NCBI RefSeq assembly: GCF_002256775.1
Contig: NZ_NCII01000001.1
Span: forward strand, 45,278 to 109,277
Source: Novosphingobium sp. 17-62-19
GTDB taxonomy: Bacteria; Pseudomonadota; Alphaproteobacteria; Sphingomonadales; Sphingomonadaceae
DNA length: 64,000 nt
Direction of reading: 5' to 3'
Part shown: positions 42,537 through 50,942 of the stretch, piece after piece
How positions within the stretch are numbered: position 1 is the stretch's first letter
Layout of the letters: each line of letters begins with the position of its first letter
Translations under genes and position numbers: made by a program
The notes under the pieces: generated by a model
What the model saw: only the letters and a program-made list of their open reading frames with translations
What the model was told of the DNA's origin: nothing
Databases searched by the model: none

Positions 42537-43318
42537 CTGTTCCCGTCCCCGCCTATCCCACGCCGCTTGGAATGCTGAAAGGTAAGACCGTGGTGGTCAC
42601 TGCCGCTGCTGGTACCGGCATAGGCTATGCCGTGGCAAAGCGTGCCGCCGAAGAGGGCGCGCGCGTGCTGATCAGCGATTTCCACGAACGCCGACTTGGC
42701 GAAGCGGCAGACCGGATCGCGGCGGAAGTGGGCTGCGAACGTCCGCTGACGTGCGTGTGCGATGTGACAGATGAAGCGCAAGTGCAGGACTTGCGCGATG
42801 CCGCGCTCGAAGCGTTCGGCAAGGTCGATGTGCTGATCAACAACGCAGGCCTTGGCGGTGAAGTTTCTGTCGTGGACATGACCGACGATCAGTGGACCCG
42901 CGTGCTGGACGTGACGCTGACCAGCTTGTTTCGCATGACGCGGGCGTTTCTGCCTTCGATGTATGCGGCACGGTCGGGCGTGATGGTCAACAACGCCTCG
43001 GTACTGGGCTGGCGCGCGCAGCGGGGGCAGGCGCACTATGCGGCGGCCAAGGCGGGCGTGATGGCCTTTACCCGCTGCACCGCGCTCGAAGCCGCCGACC
43101 ACGGCGTGCGCATCAATGCGGTGGCGCCCAGCTTGGCCATGCACCCGTTCCTGGCGAAGGTGACGACCGAGGAAATGCTGGAAAAGCTGGTCAAGACAGA
43201 GGCCTATGGCCGCCCCGCCGAAGTGTGGGAAGTGGCCAATGTCATGCTGTTTCTCGCCAGCGACCTGTCATCCTACATGACCGGCGAGATCGTGCCGGTT
43301 TCGAGCCAGAAGGCATGA
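42533..43318 (+). CDS. ipdF: IpdF, hydroxy-C/D-ring CoA dehydrogenase (SDR)
   Basis: A 261-residue SDR matching IpdF almost motif for motif. It has LKGKTVVVTAAAGTGIG, SDFHERRLGEA, CDVTDEAQVQ, NNAGLGG, MTDDQWTRVLDV, NNASVLGWRAQRGQAHYAAAK and a non-glycine C-terminus GEIVPVSSQ. In Mycobacterium and Rhodococcus IpdF oxidises the 5-hydroxyl of the HIP/HIC-CoA intermediate to the ketone needed for ring opening. It overlaps the broken dehydrogenase gene by 4 nt. Confidence 0.92.
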   Translation: MTVPVPAYPTPLGMLKGKTVVVTAAAGTGIGYAVAKRAAEEGARVLISDFHERRLGEAADRIAAEVGCERPLTCVCDVTDEAQVQDLRDAALEAFGKVDVLINNAGLGGEVSVVDMTDDQWTRVLDVTLTSLFRMTRAFLPSMYAARSGVMVNNASVLGWRAQRGQAHYAAAKAGVMAFTRCTALEAADHGVRINAVAPSLAMHPFLAKVTTEEMLEKLVKTEAYGRPAEVWEVANVMLFLASDLSSYMTGEIVPVSSQKA

Positions 43319-43320
43319 CG

Positions 43321-43779
43321 ATGGCGCTGGTTTTCGACAAGCCCGCCGACCTGATCGGCAAGGAAGGCACAAAGCTGGGGTCGACCGACTGGCTGACCAT
43401 CGAGCAGGACCGGGTGGACGGCTTTGCAGAAGTTACCGGCGATCACCAGTGGATTCACGTCGATGTCGAACGCGCCAAGGCGGGACCGTTTGGCGGCACC
43501 ATTGCGCATGGCTATCTGACGATGAGCCTTGTGAACTACTTCCTGCCGCAACTGATCGAGGTCCGCGGCTTTGCTCATGCGGTGAATGTCGGCGCGGACC
43601 GGCTGCGGTTCCTCAACCCGGTGAAAGTCGGCAGCCGCATTCGCGGGGCGGGCGAGATCATCACGGTCGAGGAAGTCAAAGGCGCGATCCAGTCGGTCGT
43701 GCGTGTTACCATTGAGATCGAGGGCCAAGAGAAGCCCGCCTGCGTGCTCGATACTATCAGCCGCTATTTCCCGGAGTGA
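43321..43779 (+). CDS. MaoC-like (R)-enoyl-CoA hydratase
   Basis: A 152-residue single hot-dog protein. The catalytic pair is in GDHQWIHVD (Asp and His), followed by GPFGGTIAHGYLTMSL, the hydratase-2 signature. It hydrates trans-2-enoyl-CoA to the (R)-3-hydroxy form, which fits beta-oxidation of a ring-opened or side-chain intermediate together with the Hsd4-type SDR. The ATG at 43321 is preferred because agaagg lies 7 nt upstream; the ATG at 43315 overlaps the ipdF stop but sits too close to that site. Confidence 0.88.
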   Translation: MALVFDKPADLIGKEGTKLGSTDWLTIEQDRVDGFAEVTGDHQWIHVDVERAKAGPFGGTIAHGYLTMSLVNYFLPQLIEVRGFAHAVNVGADRLRFLNPVKVGSRIRGAGEIITVEEVKGAIQSVVRVTIEIEGQEKPACVLDTISRYFPE

Positions 43780-43784
43780 GAGAG

Positions 43785-44162
43785 ATGCCTGATCCGAAAT
43801 TGATGGAAGCCGCCGTCCATGAATATGTAGCCGCATTTGATGCCAACAGTCCTGAACGCGTTGCCGCGCTGTTTGCGCCTGATGCCAATGTGGAAGACCC
43901 CATCGGCAGCCCCGCGCACGTGGGCCACGATGCAATTCTCGGCTTCTACACCGCATCGATGCAGACCGGCGCGAAGCTGAAGCTGGAAGGCCCGGTGCGG
44001 ATTGCAGGGCCTTATGCGGCCTTTGCATTTTCGGTGCAGTTGCACATGGGTGGCAAGGACATGCACGTCGACGTGATCGACACCTTCCACTTCGATGATG
44101 CGGGCAAGGTCACCGAGATGCGGGCCTATTTCGGCCCGACCAACTTTCACGGTTTCACCTGA
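43785..44162 (+). CDS. ksi: steroid delta-5-3-ketoisomerase (KSI)
   Basis: A 125-residue NTF2-fold isomerase. Counting from the ATG at 43785, Tyr14 (HEYVAAF), Asp38 (NVEDPIG) and Asp99 (VIDTFHF) fall at exactly the residue numbers of the catalytic triad of Comamonas KSI. The flanking segments FAFSVQL and GKVTEMRAYFG also match. It moves the C5-C6 double bond of 3-keto steroids to C4-C5. Finding it inside the C/D-ring operon is unusual, because KSI usually belongs to upper-pathway clusters. ggag lies 8 nt upstream. Confidence 0.93.
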   Translation: MPDPKLMEAAVHEYVAAFDANSPERVAALFAPDANVEDPIGSPAHVGHDAILGFYTASMQTGAKLKLEGPVRIAGPYAAFAFSVQLHMGGKDMHVDVIDTFHFDDAGKVTEMRAYFGPTNFHGFT

Positions 44163-44171
44163 GGATTTGAT

Positions 44172-45374
44172 ATGCGCGAAGCAGCCATCGTTTCCACCGC
44201 CCGCACCGGCGTTGGCAAAGCCTACCGTGGTGCCTTCAACGATACCGAAGCCCCGGTCCTTTCGGCCCACGTGGTCAACGCAGCCTTGGAGCGGGCCGGG
44301 ATCGATCCGGCGCGCGTGGATGACGTTTACCTCGGCGTGGGCAACCACTGGAACACGCAGAGCTACAACCTTGGCCGCTTGACGGTTCATGGCTCGGTCC
44401 TGCCCGATACCACGGGCGGCTTCACGCTGGACCGCAAGTGTTCTTCGGGCCTCAACGCCATCGCACTGGCTGCACGCGGGATCATGTGCAACGAGATCGA
44501 CGTTGCCGTGGCGGGGGGGATGGAGAGCATTTCGCTCACGCTCAACAAACATGCGCCGCAGTTCCGCAACCGGTCGCAGTTCATCAACGCGGCTGACCCT
44601 TACGCCTATATGGCGATGATCGAGACGGCGGAAATCGTGGCCGAACGCTATGGCGTGACCCGCGAGGAACAGGACCAGTTCGCCGCGCTATCGCAGCAGC
44701 GTGCAGCGGCAGGCCAAGCCGCGGGCAAGTTCGATGACGAGATCGTGCCGATCACCGTCACCAAAGCCTTGTTCGACAAGGAAGGCAACGAGACCGGCAA
44801 GGAAGAGATCACGCTCACCAAGGACGAAGGCGTGCGCGAAGGTACGACCTATGAAGCGCTCGCAGGCCTCAAGCCGGTGTTCAAGAACGGGCAGGTGATT
44901 GCCGAGGGCAAGCATGTGACCGCAGGCAACGCCAGCCAGCTTTCCGATGGCGCATCGGCGCAGGTCCTGATGGACCTTGATACCGCCCGCGCGGAAGGCC
45001 GTCCTGTGCTCGGCATCTATCGCGGGTTTCAGGTGGCAGGCTGCGGCGCGGATGAAATGGGCATCGGCCCGGTCTTCGCGATCCCCAAGTTGCTCGACCG
45101 CGCAGGCGTGAAGCTGGAAGACATCGGCCTGTTCGAAATCAACGAGGCTTTCGCCAGCCAGGCCGTCTATTGTCAGCAGAAGCTCGGCATCGATCCCGAA
45201 AAGCTGAACGTCAACGGCGGCGGCATCGCCATCGGCCATCCTTTCGGCATGACCGGATCGCGGCTGGTCGGCCACGCGCTGATCGAGGGCAAGCGGCGCG
45301 GCGTGAAGTACGTGATCGTATCGATGTGCGTGGCAGGCGGCATGGGCGCTGCCGGTCTGTTCGAAGTGGCCTGA
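44172..45374 (+). CDS. thiolase (acetyl-CoA acyltransferase), FadA5-like
   Basis: A 400-residue thiolase. The nucleophile is Cys90 in [10 protein letters not shown], with HPFGMTG in [16 protein letters not shown] and [10 protein letters not shown] at the C-terminus. It is distinct from the FadA6-like enzyme at 37862 and closer to the acetoacetyl-CoA / sterol side-chain thiolase type. It would remove acetyl- or propionyl-CoA during side-chain or late ring breakdown. It lies 9 nt after ksi in the same operon. Confidence 0.88.
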   Translation: MREAAIVSTARTGVGKAYRGAFNDTEAPVLSAHVVNAALERAGIDPARVDDVYLGVGNHWNTQSYNLGRLTVHGSVLPDTTGGFTLDRKCSSGLNAIALAARGIMCNEIDVAVAGGMESISLTLNKHAPQFRNRSQFINAADPYAYMAMIETAEIVAERYGVTREEQDQFAALSQQRAAAGQAAGKFDDEIVPITVTKALFDKEGNETGKEEITLTKDEGVREGTTYEALAGLKPVFKNGQVIAEGKHVTAGNASQLSDGASAQVLMDLDTARAEGRPVLGIYRGFQVAGCGADEMGIGPVFAIPKLLDRAGVKLEDIGLFEINEAFASQAVYCQQKLGIDPEKLNVNGGGIAIGHPFGMTGSRLVGHALIEGKRRGVKYVIVSMCVAGGMGAAGLFEVA

Positions 45375-45397
45375 CCGGGCGGAAGGGCACCAGCAGC

Positions 45398-46945
45398 ATG
45401 ACCGAGGCAATGGGCGACTGGCCCAAGACGATCCCCGGCGCGGCCAAGGCAGCGGCGGAGCAATGGCCCGATACGCCGGGGCTGATTGCGGGGGACCGCA
45501 CGTGGACGTTCGCGCAAGTGTGGGCCGATGCCCGCGCCTGCGCATCGGCCATGCTGGCCAGCGGCGTCGGTCATGGCGACCGCATTGCGATCTGGGCTCC
45601 CAACACCCGCGAATGGATGCTCGCCGCGCTCGGCGCGCAGGCCGTGGGCGCAGCCATCGTGCCTATGAACACGCGCTTCAAGGGTGGCGAGGCCGCAGAC
45701 ATTCTGCGCAGGGCCAAAGTGAAGCTGCTGTTTGCGCCTGCCGATTTCCTCGGGTCAGATTATGCCAAGCTCATTGCGGGCGAAGACTTGCCCGACTTGG
45801 CCGAAACCATCCACATTGATCGCGATTTCGAAGCTTTCGTAGCGCGCGGTGATGGCGCAGGCGATCCGGCAGTGGATGCCGCTTTCGCCCACGTCGGGCC
45901 GGACGACATCAGCGACATCATCTTCACGTCTGGCACCACCGGACGGCCCAAGGGTGCGCTGACCGCCCATGCCCAGGTCACGCAGATCTTCGGCGACTGG
46001 GCGAACCGCGTCGATCTGCGGGCCGGTGACCGTTATCTGATCGTCAACCCGTTCTTCCACACCTTCGGCTACAAGGCGGGATGGGTGGCCTGCCTTGTGC
46101 GCGGGGCGACAATCGTGCCGATGGCCATGTTCGATGTGGCGGCCATGGTGCGCCAGATCGAACAGAACCGCATCACGTTCATCCCCGGCCCGCCCACGAT
46201 TTACCAGTCGCTACTGCAAGAATTGGCGGGCGATGCCCCGCGCGATTTCTCGTCGCTGCGCGTGGCCGTAACCGGGGCCGCGCCTGTACCACCCGTGCTG
46301 GTGGAGCGAATGCGCGCAGAACTGGGCATGCAGAACATCGTCAATGGCTATGGGATGACCGAGTGCGGCTGCATTTCCATGACCCGGCAGGGCGACGATG
46401 CGCAGACCATCGCCAACACCTGCGGCTATCCGCTGCCCGGCACGCAAGTGCGCTGTGTGGGCGAGGACGGGCAGGATATGCCACCGGGCGAAGCGGGCGA
46501 GCTGCTGGTGCGCAGTCATGGCGTGACGCGCGGCTATCTTGATGATCCCGCCGCCACTGCCGAGGCTATCGACGCCCAAGGCTGGCTGCACACAGGCGAT
46601 ATCGGCACGATCGACGTCCGCGGCTATCTGAAGATTACCGACCGCAAGAAGGACATGTTCATCAGCGGCGGCTTCAATGTCTATCCAGCCGAAATAGAGG
46701 CCATGCTCGCCACGCATCCAGCCATCGCGCAGGCTGCCGTCATCGGCATTGCGGATGAACGCATGGGCGAACTGGGCAAGGCCTTCATCGTGCTGCGCGC
46801 AGGTGCGCAGGCTCCCGAAGAAGCCGCGCTCATCGCATGGTCGCGCGAAAACATGGCGAACTACAAAGTCCCGCGCGCCTTCGTGATTCTGCCGGAACTG
46901 CCAAAGAACGCAGCAGGCAAAGTGCTGAAAACCGAACTTCGCTGA
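45398..46945 (+). CDS. fadD3: FadD3-like HIP-CoA synthetase (acyl-CoA ligase)
   Basis: A 515-residue AMP-forming ligase. The P-loop [10 protein letters not shown] is at residues 177-186, with [30 protein letters not shown] and the C-terminal catalytic Lys in [11 protein letters not shown]. The N-terminal half follows FadD3, which activates HIP, the C/D-ring remnant left after A/B-ring degradation, as its CoA thioester. It therefore supplies the substrate for the Ipd enzymes of this operon. The start at 45398 follows ggaagg at a spacing of 11 nt. Confidence 0.9.
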   Translation: MTEAMGDWPKTIPGAAKAAAEQWPDTPGLIAGDRTWTFAQVWADARACASAMLASGVGHGDRIAIWAPNTREWMLAALGAQAVGAAIVPMNTRFKGGEAADILRRAKVKLLFAPADFLGSDYAKLIAGEDLPDLAETIHIDRDFEAFVARGDGAGDPAVDAAFAHVGPDDISDIIFTSGTTGRPKGALTAHAQVTQIFGDWANRVDLRAGDRYLIVNPFFHTFGYKAGWVACLVRGATIVPMAMFDVAAMVRQIEQNRITFIPGPPTIYQSLLQELAGDAPRDFSSLRVAVTGAAPVPPVLVERMRAELGMQNIVNGYGMTECGCISMTRQGDDAQTIANTCGYPLPGTQVRCVGEDGQDMPPGEAGELLVRSHGVTRGYLDDPAATAEAIDAQGWLHTGDIGTIDVRGYLKITDRKKDMFISGGFNVYPAEIEAMLATHPAIAQAAVIGIADERMGELGKAFIVLRAGAQAPEEAALIAWSRENMANYKVPRAFVILPELPKNAAGKVLKTELR

Positions 46946-46974
46946 ACCAACCATAATAGCAATCGGAGAGAGTG

Positions 46975-47742
46975 ATGCAGCGTTTTGAAGGCAAAGTCGC
47001 CCTTATCACTGGCGCGGCATCGGGCATTGGCCGTGCGGCGGCGATCCGCTTTGCGCAGGAAGGTGCGCGAGTATTCTGCGCCGATCTCAACCTTGTCGGC
47101 GCGCAAGCAGTGACGGCCGAAATTGGCGGCAATGCAGGCGCAGTGCAGGTGGATGTGGCCAGTTACGCCAGCAATCAGGCGATGGTCGCCCATGTGATGG
47201 AACACGCGGGCCAACTCGATATCGCCTTCCTCAACGCCGGGCTATATGGCGCGGCGGATGGGTTGGACACCGTGGACGAGGCGCTGTTCGACACGCTGAT
47301 TGCGGTGAACCTCAAAGGCCCCTTCAACGGGATCAAGGCCGTGCAACCGGTCATCGCACAGGGCGGCGCGGTCATCGTTACCGCATCGGCAGCAGGCGTG
47401 ATCGGACACCCGGCCAATCCCGCCTACAGCGCGGCCAAGCACGGGGTGGTCGGGCTGGTGAAATCCTGCGTCGATGCTTTTGCCGCGCGCGGCGCGCGGA
47501 TCAACGCGCTTTGCCCCGGCGGCGTGGAAACCCCGCTGATCGGTGCGGCAGATGTTGCGATGGTCGATCCGCAAGACCTGCCGCGTGTAGCCTTGCGCGG
47601 CATGGGGCAGGCGCAGCATGTGGCCGAAGTGGCGCTGTGGCTGGCGAGCCCGGCTGCGGGTTTCATCACGGGGCAAGCGCAAGTGCTGGATGCCGCGCTG
47701 CTATCGACGTTCGCGCCGGTGATGCTGCCGGTCGGGCCTTAG
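46975..47742 (+). CDS. classical SDR oxidoreductase, last gene of operon
   Basis: A 255-residue SDR. Motifs: TGAASGIG, Asp in CADLN (NAD-type), LNAG in place of NNAG, Ser in TASAAG and YSAAK. The C-terminus lacks the usual VDGG (VLDAALLSTF). ggagagag precedes the ATG at 46975. Its stop overlaps the stop of the convergent Lrp gene by 4 bp, so the long operon has no separate terminator sequence here. The role is probably hydroxyacyl or hydroxysteroid oxidation. Confidence 0.84.
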   Translation: MQRFEGKVALITGAASGIGRAAAIRFAQEGARVFCADLNLVGAQAVTAEIGGNAGAVQVDVASYASNQAMVAHVMEHAGQLDIAFLNAGLYGAADGLDTVDEALFDTLIAVNLKGPFNGIKAVQPVIAQGGAVIVTASAAGVIGHPANPAYSAAKHGVVGLVKSCVDAFAARGARINALCPGGVETPLIGAADVAMVDPQDLPRVALRGMGQAQHVAEVALWLASPAAGFITGQAQVLDAALLSTFAPVMLPVGP

Positions 47743-48278
47743 GCTGGCGCGGTATCGCCCAAGGACGATTGCAAATCCGCCACTGTCGCAATGGGCGCGA
47801 TGGCGGCGTTGTATTTGATCGATTGCAGCACCAATTCGCTATCAGCCTCGCGGACGCCATCAAGCGCAACCACGCGGTTCATCACAGCGGCAGCGTCTTC
47901 AAGACTGGGCAGGATGCACACCGCCACAAGACGCGGCGCGGCATTGGCATCATAAAGCGCACTGACCTGCGGCATGGCGAGCAGACCTTCGCGCACGGAA
48001 TCGAGCTTTCCGTTGGCACACTTCACCGTGATGAACATCATGTGCTGCCCGATCTCACCGGGTGTGCCGCTGCTATCGCGGGTGCGGTCAATGTCCAGAA
48101 TGGGTACGAGCTTCAGCAGCCCGGCACTTTGCAAGCGTTTCACCCGGCCCCGCACAGTGCCTTCGGTCACGCCCAGATCGGTGGCGATTTTGCGGAACGA
48201 CAGGCGCGCATCCTGCGCCAGCATCACCGCAATATCGCGGTCAAGCTGATCGGTGGTGGGGAATTCGGGCGTATCCAT
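47739..48278 (-). CDS. Lrp/AsnC-family regulator, second of a tandem pair
   Basis: A 179-residue transcription factor. The N-terminal winged helix (ARLSFRKIATDLGVTEGTVRGRVKRLQ) is followed by a RAM ligand-binding domain (MMFITVKC, then LPSLEDAAAVMNRV). It is closely related in its DNA helix to the regulator at 53311-53799 (both GVTEGTVRGRxKRLQ), so they may read similar sites. The ATG at 48278 lies 5 nt after the stop of the upstream Lrp gene. Lrp proteins bind as dimers to octamers over AT-rich phased sites. Confidence 0.87.
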   Translation of the reverse strand: MDTPEFPTTDQLDRDIAVMLAQDARLSFRKIATDLGVTEGTVRGRVKRLQSAGLLKLVPILDIDRTRDSSGTPGEIGQHMMFITVKCANGKLDSVREGLLAMPQVSALYDANAAPRLVAVCILPSLEDAAAVMNRVVALDGVREADSELVLQSIKYNAAIAPIATVADLQSSLGDTAPA

Positions 48279-48283
48279 CGGCA

Positions 48284-48784
48284 CTACGTTCCGAGCGGGC
48301 CAACGGTGGGGACATAGCGGTAGACGTTGTTGATCAGCTCAACATCCACATCGTCCACACCCGGAATATCAGCGGTAGCCTGCCGCACTGCCTCCAGCAT
48401 TTCGCGCGCATTGCGGAAGGCATAGAGGCATGACACCGGGTAGCGGCCCGATGTGATGTGGACAGACAGCACTTCTTCGCGCTGCGCCAGTTGGTGCGCC
48501 ACATCTATCGGCGGGCGGCCAGTTACCTGCAGGCGTATCCGCGCCACCAGACGATAGCCGTGGATACGATGATCAGCCACAGCCACCACGCGCATCAGGC
48601 CCGCTGCGTCCATCGCGCGGATGCGGTTGGAAACCAGATTGCCGGACAGGCCAAGTTCTTCGCCGATGGTGGTGCTTTGCGCTCGTCCATCGCGCATCAG
48701 CACGTCAACAATGCGGCGGTCGGTATCGTCGAGCGATGTGCCTTTCAAGCGGCGTTGCGGCTTGTCTTCGCTCAAAATCGCCAT
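48284..48784 (-). CDS. Lrp/AsnC-family regulator, first of a tandem pair
   Basis: A 166-residue regulator with a winged helix (GRAQSTTIGEELGLSGNLVSNRIRAMD) and a RAM domain (YRLVARIRLQVTG, ITSGRYPVSCLY). The DNA-recognition helix differs from its partner's, which suggests a mixed oligomer or different targets. It has the same two-gene arrangement as 53311-54275. There is a 74-bp gap to the dehydrogenase stop at 48859, containing CTGCG...CGCAG. Confidence 0.87.
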   Translation of the reverse strand: MAILSEDKPQRRLKGTSLDDTDRRIVDVLMRDGRAQSTTIGEELGLSGNLVSNRIRAMDAAGLMRVVAVADHRIHGYRLVARIRLQVTGRPPIDVAHQLAQREEVLSVHITSGRYPVSCLYAFRNAREMLEAVRQATADIPGVDDVDVELINNVYRYVPTVGPLGT

Positions 48785-48858
48785 CCCTCGGCTCAGCGTC
48801 CTTCGTGAATTTCTGCGATTAGATTACGCAGGTTCGCTGAGCAAGGGGTAGAAAGCAA

Positions 48859-50031
48859 TCATCCACGCGGTTCACGCGGGAGCGAAAGTCCGCGTTCGGC
48901 GATCAGGTTGCGCTGGATCTGGTTGGTCCCGCCATAGATCGTATCGGCGCGGCTGAAGAGATAGAGGTTGGGCAGCATGTCCCAGTCATAAGCGTCACCT
49001 GCTGCCACTTCGCCTGCCTGCCCCAACACGTCCATCGCCAGTTCGCCCAGCGTGCGCCGCCACGATGCCCACTGGATCTTGTAGGTCAGCGCCGCGCCAT
49101 CGATTGCCGAATGATCGGTGTTCGAAAGCATCCGCAGCGCGCCATATCGCATCAAATCCAGCCCTATCTTGGCCTTGGCGATGCGCTGGCGGATCACCGG
49201 ATCGTCCGCCTTGCCGTTGGCTTTTGCCGCCGCAACGATGGCGTCGAACTCATGGCGGAAGCCCATCTGCTGGCCCAGCGTGGAAACACCGCGTTCAAAT
49301 GCCAGCAGCCCCATCGCAATCTTCCAGCCATCGCCCGGGGCGCCGATCAGGCTGTCTTCCGGGCAGCGCGCATCGGTAAAGAACGTCTCGTTGAATTCGG
49401 CATCGCCGTTGATCTGGCGGATCGGGCGGACATCTATGCCGGGCTGGTCCAGTTCCATCATCAGGAACGACAGGCCCTTTGGCCCGGCAGTGCCTTCGGC
49501 GGTGCGGGTGACGACGAAGATCCAGTCTGAGATATGCGCAAGGCTGGTCCAGATCTTCTGCCCATTGACCACCCACTGCCCGTCCTCAAGCACGCCCCTG
49601 GTGCGCACGCTGGCAAGGTCCGATCCGGCGCCCGGCTCCGAAAAGCCCTGGCAGAAGATCGTGCGGCCAGCGGCAATATCGGGCAGAAAGCGTCGCTTCT
49701 GTTTATCGGTGCCAAAGGTCAGGATCGTCGGCCCGGCCAGTTCCACACCGATGTGATTGATCCGACCCGGAATCCCTGCACGGGCATATTCCTCGGCAAA
49801 GATCACCTGTTGCGCCAGCGAAGCATCGCGCCCGCCCCATTGCGCAGGCCAACCGATGCAGCCCCAGCGGTGTTCGCCCAGATGCTGTTCCCATTCGCGC
49901 CGCCGCTCGGGCATGGCGGTCAGCTGCGTCACGCCTTTGATATCGGAAAACTCGCCCGCCATCTGGCCTTGCAACCAATCGGCACATTCGGCGCGGAACG
50001 CTTCGTCGGCGGCGGAGAAACCCAGCTTCAT
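48859..50031 (-). CDS. fadE30: FadE30-like acyl-CoA dehydrogenase, intact paralogue
   Basis: A 390-residue acyl-CoA dehydrogenase very similar to the broken gene at 41455. It shares MKLGFSA-DEAFRAEC, INHIGVELAGPTI, CQGFSEPGAGSDLA, EFNETFFTDARCPEDSL, APGDGWKIAMGLLAFERGVS and the terminal YGGTNEIQRNLIAERGL. FadE30 dehydrogenates the CoA ester formed after FadD3 in HIP degradation. The start at 50031 is 4 nt after the SDR stop, and the pair is driven from a dyad-bearing promoter. It probably replaces the lost operon copy. Confidence 0.88.
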   Translation of the reverse strand: MKLGFSAADEAFRAECADWLQGQMAGEFSDIKGVTQLTAMPERRREWEQHLGEHRWGCIGWPAQWGGRDASLAQQVIFAEEYARAGIPGRINHIGVELAGPTILTFGTDKQKRRFLPDIAAGRTIFCQGFSEPGAGSDLASVRTRGVLEDGQWVVNGQKIWTSLAHISDWIFVVTRTAEGTAGPKGLSFLMMELDQPGIDVRPIRQINGDAEFNETFFTDARCPEDSLIGAPGDGWKIAMGLLAFERGVSTLGQQMGFRHEFDAIVAAAKANGKADDPVIRQRIAKAKIGLDLMRYGALRMLSNTDHSAIDGAALTYKIQWASWRRTLGELAMDVLGQAGEVAAGDAYDWDMLPNLYLFSRADTIYGGTNQIQRNLIAERGLSLPREPRG

Positions 50032-50035
50032 CCGC

Positions 50036-50821
50036 TCAGCCCGGCATATAGAGTTGAGCGGCCTTGCCGCCATCGACCGGTAGCGCGGTGCCTGTGATAT
50101 AGCTGGCTGCTTCGGACAGCATGAACACGATGGCCTGCGCCAGTTCATCCGGGTCGCCGCCGCGCTGCATCGGGATGGCCTTGGTCGTGGCGCTGGCGAG
50201 ATCAGGCGCGTGCGATTCATAGTCCTGCGTGGCTGCGGTCTGGACCTGTCCCGGCACGATGGCGTTCACACGGATACCCTTGGGTGCGCCCTCCATCGCG
50301 GCTGCGGCTGAGAACTGCACGAGCGCGGCCTTGGATGCAGAATAACTGGCCATATTGGCCATCGCCCGGATGCCGCAAGTGGAAGCGATGTTGACGATGG
50401 AGCCACGCTGGCGGCCCGAAAGCTCCTGCTTGGCCATCACTTTCATCGCCGCCTTGGTGCCCACGAACACGGCATCGGCATTGACCGCAAAATCCTGCCG
50501 CCAATGCTCCAGCGAAAGCTTGGAAATAGGCGCGTAGTGCACCGACATCGCATTGTTCACCAGCATGTCGAGCCGACCGTGGCCCGTGGCAATATCTTCG
50601 ATCAGCGCGGTGAAGGCGGCATCATCGGACACGTCGAGCTTGTGGACTTCGACGTTGCCGAGTGCGGACAACTCCGCACGAGCAGCCTCAAGCTTGTCCT
50701 CGCGCCGGGCACAAATGGCAACCGTGGCACCGCGCTGCACCAGCAGGCGTGCAGTGGCGAGGCCAATGCCGTCGCTGCCGCCGGTGACGAGAGCCACCTT
50801 CCCGATCATGTCCTGCACCAT
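50036..50821 (-). CDS. classical SDR oxidoreductase
   Basis: A 261-residue SDR. Motifs: TGGSDGIG, CAR after strand 2, NNAM in place of NNAG, Ser in NIASTCG, YSASK and PVDGGK. The start at 50821 has gggag 8 nt upstream; the frame extends to 50932 through the AT-rich promoter but has no other ribosome site. It is co-transcribed with the FadE30-like gene, which suggests an alcohol oxidation next to the dehydrogenation step. Confidence 0.84.
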   Translation of the reverse strand: MVQDMIGKVALVTGGSDGIGLATARLLVQRGATVAICARREDKLEAARAELSALGNVEVHKLDVSDDAAFTALIEDIATGHGRLDMLVNNAMSVHYAPISKLSLEHWRQDFAVNADAVFVGTKAAMKVMAKQELSGRQRGSIVNIASTCGIRAMANMASYSASKAALVQFSAAAAMEGAPKGIRVNAIVPGQVQTAATQDYESHAPDLASATTKAIPMQRGGDPDELAQAIVFMLSEAASYITGTALPVDGGKAAQLYMPG

Positions 50822-50884
50822 CTGCGATTCTCCCAATGCACGTTTGGCGTGCATATGGGGCGAGAATGCAGCAAGTGTCAATCT

Positions 50885-50918
50885 AATGCGTAATATAAAG
50901 CAATATAAAATACGTAAA
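50885..50918. promoter_or_regulatory. recurring dyad before SDR-fadE30 operon
   Basis: AATGCGTA at 50885 and TACGTAAA at 50911 have starts exactly 26 bp apart in an AT-rich stretch 64 bp upstream of the SDR start. This is one of the two best matches to the dyad in the window. Confidence 0.6.
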
Positions 50919-50942
50919 TGATCAAAAATCAATTATCCGGCC

